Below, piece by piece: positions 7,171 to 11,774 of a DNA stretch of 11,774 bases. The DNA is from Anaeroplasmataceae bacterium (lineage in GTDB: Bacteria; Bacillota_I; Bacilli_A; Acholeplasmatales; JAEDCM01): assembly GCA_016294165.1 (NCBI GenBank), contig JAEDCM010000043.1:1-11774 (forward strand), given 5' to 3'. The notes beneath the pieces are model-generated. The model was not told where the DNA came from, ran no database searches, and worked only from the letters and a program-made list of their open reading frames with translations. Position numbers and translations under genes: made by a program. How positions within the stretch are numbered: position 1 is the stretch's first letter; each line of letters begins with the position of its first letter.

Positions 7171-8724
7171 ATGAGTATTTTAACAGTTAGTGATGTAAGC
7201 TTATCATTTGGTCAAAGAAAGATTTTAGAAGATGCCAATTTCCGACTTTTAAAAGGTGAACACATCGGATTAATTGGAGCAAATGGTGAAGGTAAATCAA
7301 CTTTTATCAATATGATTTTAGGAAATATTTTACCTGATAAAGGTAAAATTGAATGGTGTAAAAGGATTACAACTGGATATCTAGATCAATATACAACATT
7401 ATCTAAGGGGAAAACTATTCGTGAGGTTTTAAGAACAGCATTTAAGCATATGTATGATTTAGAAGAAGAAATCAATCAAATGTATATGAAAATGGCTGAT
7501 GCCTCTGAGGATGAGATTAATCAAATGCTAGAAGAAATTGGAGAAATTCAATCAGAATTAGACCACAATGGATTTTATACAATTGATTCAAAAATTGAAG
7601 AGGTTGCCAATGGCTTAGGTTTAGGTGATATTGGATTAGATCGTGATGTAACTGATCTATCTGGAGGCCAAAGATCAAAGGTATTATTAACAAAGCTTCT
7701 ATTAGGAAATCCAATGATTCTTTTATTAGATGAACCAACAAACTATCTTGATGAAGGTCATATTAGATGGCTTACACAATACTTACAAAACTATGAGAAT
7801 GCCTTTATTTTAATTAGTCATGATATTCCTTTTTTAAATGACGTTGTTAATGTAATTTACCATATTGAAAATGCAACCTTGACAAGATATAGTGGAAACT
7901 ATGATTTTTTTAAGGCTCAATATGATTTAAAGGTTAAACATCAAAATATTGCTTATGAAAAGCAACAAAAGGAAATTGAAAGATTAGAAACCTTTATTGC
8001 CAAAAATAAGGCTCGAGTTGCCACAACAAATATGGCCAAATCTCGTCAAAGACAGTTAGATAAAATGGAAATTATTGAAAGGGCCTCTGTAAAGATTAAA
8101 CCTAATTTTATTTTTAAAGAATCCAGAGGATCAGGAAGAATTGTTTTAAAGACCAATGATTTAGTCATTGGATATAATGAGCCTTTAAGTAAACCATTAA
8201 ATTTAGAAATTGAAAAAGGGAAAAAAATAGCTATTAAAGGTGTTAATGGTATTGGAAAATCAACGCTGATGAAGACATTACTTGGTGTAATAAAACCTTT
8301 TAGTGGAGAGGTTATCCCTGATTATAATATGATTCCTGGATACTTTGTTCAGGAAGAAGAATATGATAAAAAAACGGCATTAGATGAGGTTTGGGATATG
8401 TATCCATCAATGACTAATGCGGAAGTACGTGGGGCTCTTGCGGCATGTGGATTAACTAAGGATCATATTGAATCATTAATGATTGTTTTATCTGGTGGAG
8501 AAGCCGCAAAGGTCCGTTTATGCAAACTTATGCTTAAGGAAACGAATTTATTAGTTCTTGATGAGCCAACAAACCACTTAGATGTTGATGCTAAAGAATC
8601 ATTAAAGGAAGCTATAAAAAAATATAATGGGACAGTTTTACTTGTAAGCCATGAACCTGATTTCTATAATGACGTCGCAACAGAGATTTGGAATGTAGAG
8701 GATTGGACAACTAAGGTTGTATAA
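7171..8724 (+). CDS. yfmM: ABC-F family ATPase (YfmM-like), ribosome-associated
   Basis: ABC-F proteins are soluble twin-ATPase factors that bind the ribosomal E site and act on stalled or antibiotic-bound ribosomes. They are not transporters, and there are no membrane segments here. In this 517-aa protein, domain 1 has Walker A GANGEGKST (36-44), LSGGQ (163-167) and Walker B D187/E188 in DEPTN. A charged helical linker follows at about 240-310 (the P-site tRNA interaction region, with FIAKNKARVATTNMAKSRQ). Domain 2 has GVNGIGKST (357-365), LSGGE (440-444) and D464/E465. Both catalytic Glu are intact. The opening (FRLLKGEHIGLIGANGEGKS), the linker and the ending (IWNVEDWTTK) closely match what I recall of B. 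subtilis YfmM, also about 518 aa. GGAGG (7160-7164) lies 6 nt before the ATG. Expression must come from read-through of the hairpin at 7124-7151 or from a promoter inside degV. Whether it protects against a drug cannot be told from sequence. Confidence 0.93.
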   Translation: MSILTVSDVSLSFGQRKILEDANFRLLKGEHIGLIGANGEGKSTFINMILGNILPDKGKIEWCKRITTGYLDQYTTLSKGKTIREVLRTAFKHMYDLEEEINQMYMKMADASEDEINQMLEEIGEIQSELDHNGFYTIDSKIEEVANGLGLGDIGLDRDVTDLSGGQRSKVLLTKLLLGNPMILLLDEPTNYLDEGHIRWLTQYLQNYENAFILISHDIPFLNDVVNVIYHIENATLTRYSGNYDFFKAQYDLKVKHQNIAYEKQQKEIERLETFIAKNKARVATTNMAKSRQRQLDKMEIIERASVKIKPNFIFKESRGSGRIVLKTNDLVIGYNEPLSKPLNLEIEKGKKIAIKGVNGIGKSTLMKTLLGVIKPFSGEVIPDYNMIPGYFVQEEEYDKKTALDEVWDMYPSMTNAEVRGALAACGLTKDHIESLMIVLSGGEAAKVRLCKLMLKETNLLVLDEPTNHLDVDAKESLKEAIKKYNGTVLLVSHEPDFYNDVATEIWNVEDWTTKVV

Positions 8725-8728
8725 AAAT

Positions 8729-8760
8729 AATAGGCATTTATGAGAAATGCCTATTTTTTT
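8729..8760. terminator. Bidirectional terminator between the convergent ABC-F and histidine kinase genes
   Basis: AATAGGCATTT (8729-8739) pairs perfectly with AAATGCCTATT (8745-8755) around ATGAG. The T-run at 8754-8760 serves the plus strand, and the A-rich 8723-8730 gives a U-rich tail on the minus strand. The hairpin includes the TAG stop of the kinase gene (8751-8753). Confidence 0.85.
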
Positions 8761-11267
8761 ATGTATTTATTTAATATTTCAAATAGTCTTTTATAATTGA
8801 TTGGCTTGCCAATATGATCATTCATTCCTGCTTCAAGGAATCTTGAAACATCATCACTAAAGGTATCAGCAGTCATCGCAATGATTGGGATATTTAAAGC
8901 ATTTGGATGATTTGAATTTCGGATATTTTTAGTGCATTCAATTCCATCCATAATTGGCATATGAATATCTAACAAAATAATGTCGTAATAATTTTCACCT
9001 TGTTCAATAAATTTGCTGAAGGCTATGTATCCATTTGAAGCAGTATCAACAGTAATGTTTGATAATTCAAGAATATTAGCGCCGATTTGTAGATTTAATT
9101 CATTATCATCAGCGTATAGAACTCTCTTGCCTGTAAAATCGTAATCTTCCTCCTTCTTAGGAGAACTATCAATTTTATTTTCAACTAATACACGTCTGAT
9201 TGATGATGGGAATAATGGTTTCATAATATATCCATCAGCATTAATCATATTGACAGTATTAGAAACACTTTGCTCGTTAAACGATGATAGAAGAATGACT
9301 TTACAATTATTGGTCTTTTTGATTTCTCTTGCCACATCAATTAATGAGTGTGAAACATCAATATCTACTAAAACGTAGTCATAGTTTTTATTGATTTCAC
9401 TATATTTTTTATAGTTTATATAATCAGAATTTATGTTTAAAGTATCATTAGTTTTTATGATATGGTTGCGATTAATATCATCGGAAATAATTAATACATT
9501 TAAATTATTATTCGTTATTACAGGTTCATTAATAGTTTCCAATGGAAGAGTTACAAAGAAGGTAGATCCTTTATCCTTTTTAGAAGAAACGCTAATTGTA
9601 CCACCCATTGCTGTTATTAAGTTATAAGCTATTGCTAGTCCTAATCCGGTACCATTAATGTTTCCATCAATTCGTTTTTCTTGTTCAAATGGCATAAAAA
9701 TTTTTTTTACAAAATCTTCGCTAATTCCAATTCCTGAATCAGTTACAACAAAGTAAATATTTGAGAGACTTTCATTAATTTTTTCTTCTGAAACTCTTAA
9801 GTAAATAGACCCGCCATTTGGAGTGAATTTACTAGCATTTGATAATAGATTAATTAGAATTTGGCTTATTCTAAGGTAATCCCCAATCAAATACTGACTA
9901 AGAACTCCACGATAAATTATGTTAAATTTTTGATTGTTTTCATCACAGTTTGTAATAAAAATATTTGTTAATTGATCTAATAAATCTTTGAAATTAAACT
10001 TGTCCTTATTAATTGTAATCTTTTGCGATTCAATTTTTGCCATATCTAAAACATCATTAATTAGTTTTAATAGATAATTAGAAGAATCCTCAATTTTATT
10101 TAAATAATCAAGCAATAATTCCTCATTATTTAAATTTCTCTTAGCTAGGGTTGTTATACCAAAAATGGCATTCATCGGGGTTCTAATCTCATGACTCATA
10201 TTCGATAAGAAATTTCTTTTTGCGATATTTGCCTCTTTAGCACTATTTAAGGCATTTGTAAGCTTTTCATTTTGTATTCTTAAATCGGTTACATCAGTAA
10301 CTGAGCTTATTATTGTATCAACATTATCAACGTCCTTTAATTTACAACTTTTATATTCAAATGTCCTAATTTCATTAGTAATTGGATTTTTAATCTTGAT
10401 GTCAGTTTTAAAGGTGTTACCATAATTTAACTGTAGATTTTCTTCATTGATTTTTTTAAGAGAATCATCAATAAAATATGAACTATAGAATGATGCATCA
10501 TTTACATAGATATCATGATTAAAACCAAGGATTTGTTCTATATTATCACTAGCATATTCAATATTGTTTGATCCAGTTTTTTTAACAGTACATACAAAGT
10601 TTAAAGAAGAACTAAGCATATTAAAGATGTTTGTTCTTTGAACTAACGAAATATTTTTATTTACTAATTTCTTTTGGAAAATAATTAATGAAACAAGTAA
10701 AGATGTGGAAATAAAGACGTTAAATACTGCAACAATTATACTCATTGCCGTTGCATCAATGATTGATGAATTGGTTTCATCATTTGCTTGTTGAAAAATA
10801 AAATTAACAAGCTCATAAATCTGGGCTATTTCTTCATTAATAATTAACTTGTTTCCATCTTCAAATGATGCTTCAATATTTGAACAAAGATTTTCAATAC
10901 TTTTTTTAAGCTTATAGATATGTTCATTATTATATATTCTTGATATTTCATTTACGTTAATTAGCGCGATATTCTTTAATCTATCTAATTGAGATACTGC
11001 ATCCTCTTTAGTAATTTCATCATTAAAGTATTCATCATTTAGATTGCTTATTTTATTAATATCATCAGTGATATTCGAGCATCTATTTAAAATATATACC
11101 GGATAATCCATAATATTCTTTGATGCTTTAGTATAATTATAAATTCCATAGCAGGAAATTATTAGGAATGATAACAGGATAATCGCAAATAATATAGTAT
11201 AAGCACTATATAATTTATTACGTTTTTTGGTATCGATAGTAAACTTTTTGATGTTTGAGTCGAACAT
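8751..11267 (-). CDS. Membrane hybrid histidine kinase with PAS, HisKA, HATPase and two receiver domains
   Basis: This is an 838-aa sensor kinase. TM1 (about 19-43) and TM2 (about 174-197) bracket a roughly 130-aa extracytoplasmic region, all helical and likely a four-helix bundle. A PAS-like domain follows at about 205-328. The HisKA dimerisation helix carries the phospho-acceptor H359 in SHEIRTPMN. The HATPase domain has N-box N473/N477, G1 box D510 (DSGIGIS) and NGTGLGLA. Then come two receiver domains. The first (about 592-700) is divergent but keeps an acidic pair (SDD), D635 and MKP. The second (about 718-838) is canonical with ADDN, D767 in LLDIHMP, T-A-D-T and GKP. There is no HPt domain and no response regulator gene in the window, so the output path is unknown. 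AAGGTG lies 6 nt before the ATG. The ligand is unknown. Confidence 0.9.
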   Translation of the reverse strand: MFDSNIKKFTIDTKKRNKLYSAYTILFAIILLSFLIISCYGIYNYTKASKNIMDYPVYILNRCSNITDDINKISNLNDEYFNDEITKEDAVSQLDRLKNIALINVNEISRIYNNEHIYKLKKSIENLCSNIEASFEDGNKLIINEEIAQIYELVNFIFQQANDETNSSIIDATAMSIIVAVFNVFISTSLLVSLIIFQKKLVNKNISLVQRTNIFNMLSSSLNFVCTVKKTGSNNIEYASDNIEQILGFNHDIYVNDASFYSSYFIDDSLKKINEENLQLNYGNTFKTDIKIKNPITNEIRTFEYKSCKLKDVDNVDTIISSVTDVTDLRIQNEKLTNALNSAKEANIAKRNFLSNMSHEIRTPMNAIFGITTLAKRNLNNEELLLDYLNKIEDSSNYLLKLINDVLDMAKIESQKITINKDKFNFKDLLDQLTNIFITNCDENNQKFNIIYRGVLSQYLIGDYLRISQILINLLSNASKFTPNGGSIYLRVSEEKINESLSNIYFVVTDSGIGISEDFVKKIFMPFEQEKRIDGNINGTGLGLAIAYNLITAMGGTISVSSKKDKGSTFFVTLPLETINEPVITNNNLNVLIISDDINRNHIIKTNDTLNINSDYINYKKYSEINKNYDYVLVDIDVSHSLIDVAREIKKTNNCKVILLSSFNEQSVSNTVNMINADGYIMKPLFPSSIRRVLVENKIDSSPKKEEDYDFTGKRVLYADDNELNLQIGANILELSNITVDTASNGYIAFSKFIEQGENYYDIILLDIHMPIMDGIECTKNIRNSNHPNALNIPIIAMTADTFSDDVSRFLEAGMNDHIGKPINYKRLFEILNKYIKK

Positions 11268-11339
11268 AATATCACCTTCTACCTATATTTTATAATATAA
11301 AGTAATTTTATGTCAAAGAATATCGATAGTTAAAAAACG
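11221..11339. repeat. Inverted repeat flanking the kinase promoter and start codon
   Basis: The left arm CGTTTTTTGGTATCGATA (11221-11238) matches the reverse complement of the right arm, CGTTTTTTAACTATCGATA (11321-11339), at 8 plus 8 positions around a 2-3 nt variable middle. The left arm lies in codons 10-16 of the kinase gene and the right arm just upstream of its -35. It could be a paired operator. Confidence 0.4.
11289..11316 (-). promoter_or_regulatory. Promoter of the hybrid histidine kinase gene
   Basis: Read on the minus strand, a perfect -35 TTGACA (11316-11311) is followed after 16 nt by TATAAA (11294-11289). The transcript start would be near 11282, giving a leader of about 15 nt that contains the AAGGTG ribosome binding site. 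Unlike the other promoters here it has no TGn extension. Confidence 0.65.
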
Positions 11340-11346
11340 ACAAAAC

Positions 11347-11399
11347 ATACCATAAAAAATTAAAATTTTGCCTTACACAAAGTAATTTTTTTGTGGTAT
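11347..11399. repeat. Imperfect inverted repeat across the veg promoter
   Basis: ATACCATAAAAAATTA (11347-11362) and TAATTTTTTTGTGGTAT (11383-11399) are inverted copies with one insertion and one mismatch. The right arm ends inside the -10 and the -35 lies between the arms. Much of it is A/T runs, but ATACCA/TGGTAT is specific. Confidence 0.35.
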
Positions 11400-11402
11400 A
11401 AT
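11373..11402 (+). promoter_or_regulatory. Promoter of veg
   Basis: A consensus -10 TATAAT (11397-11402) is preceded by TGG (11394-11396), an extended -10. TTACAC (11373-11378) at 18 nt is the best -35. The start is expected near 11409. The near-perfect -10 fits the strong veg promoter known in B. subtilis. Confidence 0.7.
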
Positions 11403-11410
11403 ATTATCAA

Positions 11411-11473
11411 ATGAAAACCACTTACAATTTAGATACTTACTTGCTTATGGTTTTAAGAGGAGTGAAGACATGA
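11411..11473 (+). other. Possible 20-codon leader frame overlapping the veg start codon
   Basis: An ATG at 11411, only about 2 nt after the predicted transcript start, opens a 20-codon frame (MKTTYNLDTY...) that ends in TGA at 11471-11473, overlapping the veg ATG as ATGA. It has no ribosome binding site and would have to be read leaderless. Its first codons also form one arm of a stem, 11414-11420 with 11448-11454. It may be chance. Confidence 0.2.
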
Positions 11474-11697
11474 CCTTAGACGAAATAAGAAGTCGTACTA
11501 GAGAAATGATTGGTAAAAAAATTACTATCAAACAAAAAATATCGCATCGCAGTATTCCAGTGGTTTATGAAGGTAAAATCATGGAGACTTACGAAAATTT
11601 GTTTATCATTGAGCTTAATAATTCAAAACTTAAAAACAAAAAAGCAACCTTCAATTATCGCGATATTTTGACTCATTCTATCGAAATAGAATGGTAA
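11470..11697 (+). CDS. veg: Veg family protein
   Basis: A 75-aa small basic protein that matches the Veg (DUF1021) family of Bacillota. Shared features are a short N-terminal helix, GKKITIKQK, the GKIMETYENLFIIEL strand pair (compare G-I-x-E-T-Y-x-x-x-F-V-I in B. subtilis Veg) and the ending NYRDILTHSIEI (compare Y-A-D-I-L-T-E-T-V-E-L). It is slightly shorter than the 86-aa B. subtilis protein because it lacks the acidic tail. B. subtilis Veg is highly expressed and has been linked to stimulation of biofilm matrix genes. Its biochemical action is unclear. AGAGGAG (11456-11462) lies 7 nt before the ATG. It is transcribed divergently from the hybrid kinase, with about 200 nt between the start codons. 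Confidence 0.88.
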   Translation: MTLDEIRSRTREMIGKKITIKQKISHRSIPVVYEGKIMETYENLFIIELNNSKLKNKKATFNYRDILTHSIEIEW

Positions 11698-11723
11698 AAA
11701 AAACCTGTAAATATAAGTTTTTT
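11698..11723 (+). terminator. Weak candidate terminator after veg
   Basis: AAAAAAC (11698-11704) can pair with GTTTTTT (11717-11723) around a 12-nt loop, ending in the T-run. The stem is weak, with one G-C pair and a large loop. Confidence 0.3.
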
Positions 11724-11728
11724 AAAAT

Positions 11729-11774
11729 GTACCCTAAGTCAAGGACAGTAATAAAAAAACTGTAATTGTTTATG
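11729..11774. mobile_element. Possible terminal end of an IS3-type insertion sequence, cut by the window edge
   Basis: TGTACCCTAAGTCAAGGACA at 11729-11748 has the TGTACC...GGACA form that I associate with the ends of IS3-family (IS150-like) elements in Bacillota. It begins 31 nt after veg. No transposase is visible because the window ends 26 nt later. This rests on pattern memory only. Confidence 0.3.

Noticed and set aside
220..11697. Absence of TGA stops in all nine main genes as a sign of TGA recoding to Trp
   Set aside because: All Trp codons are TGG, no gene has an in-frame TGA, and all are full length. Nine genes in AT-rich DNA avoiding TGA as stop is not unusual.

Overview
The window is AT-rich (A/T-heavy third codon positions, Leu mostly TTA, Arg mostly AGA, Trp always TGG) and carries clear Shine-Dalgarno sites (GGAGG, AAGGAG, AGAGGTG) and sigma-A type promoters. 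With a Veg-family protein, a YfmM-like ABC-F protein, a class III aspartokinase and a DegV protein, this points to a low-GC Bacillota. Possible homes are the Erysipelotrichia or Mollicutes-adjacent Bacilli, but the lineage is a guess. All genes stop at TAA or TAG and all are full length for their families, so the standard genetic code fits.

Layout. (1) 1-219: intergenic, with two small GC-bearing hairpins and then a promoter. (2) 220-2539: a two-gene ABC exporter operon (ATPase plus 536-aa permease, overlapping by 14 nt), closed by a terminator. (3) 2640-4733: a class III aspartate kinase followed 18 nt later by an unrecognised 255-aa protein with prenyltransferase-like alpha/alpha repeats, closed by a long AT hairpin terminator. 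(4) 4859-6235: an unusual fusion of a six-helix aromatic-acid-exporter (FUSC/ArAE-like) membrane domain with a Cof-type HAD domain that lacks its catalytic nucleophile. (5) 6292-7125: a DegV-family lipid-binding protein ending in a strong hairpin. (6) 7171-8724: a YfmM-like ABC-F translation factor whose start lies only about 20 nt after that hairpin. (7) 8751-11267, minus strand: an 838-aa hybrid histidine kinase with two receiver domains, convergent with the ABC-F gene and sharing a bidirectional terminator. (8) 11268-11469: a divergent control region with two promoters, two inverted repeats and a possible 20-codon leader frame. (9) 11470-11697: a Veg-family protein. (10) 11729-11774: a possible end of an IS3-type insertion sequence running out of the window.

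Most of the genes are ordinary core genes of a Bacillota chromosome and do not form one pathway. The points most worth a second look are the membrane-HAD fusion with degenerate catalytic motifs, the aspartokinase-linked toroid-like protein, the terminator placed just before the ABC-F gene, and the repeat-rich divergent promoter region between the hybrid kinase and veg. I saw no CRISPR array, tRNA, rRNA or recognisable defence system.
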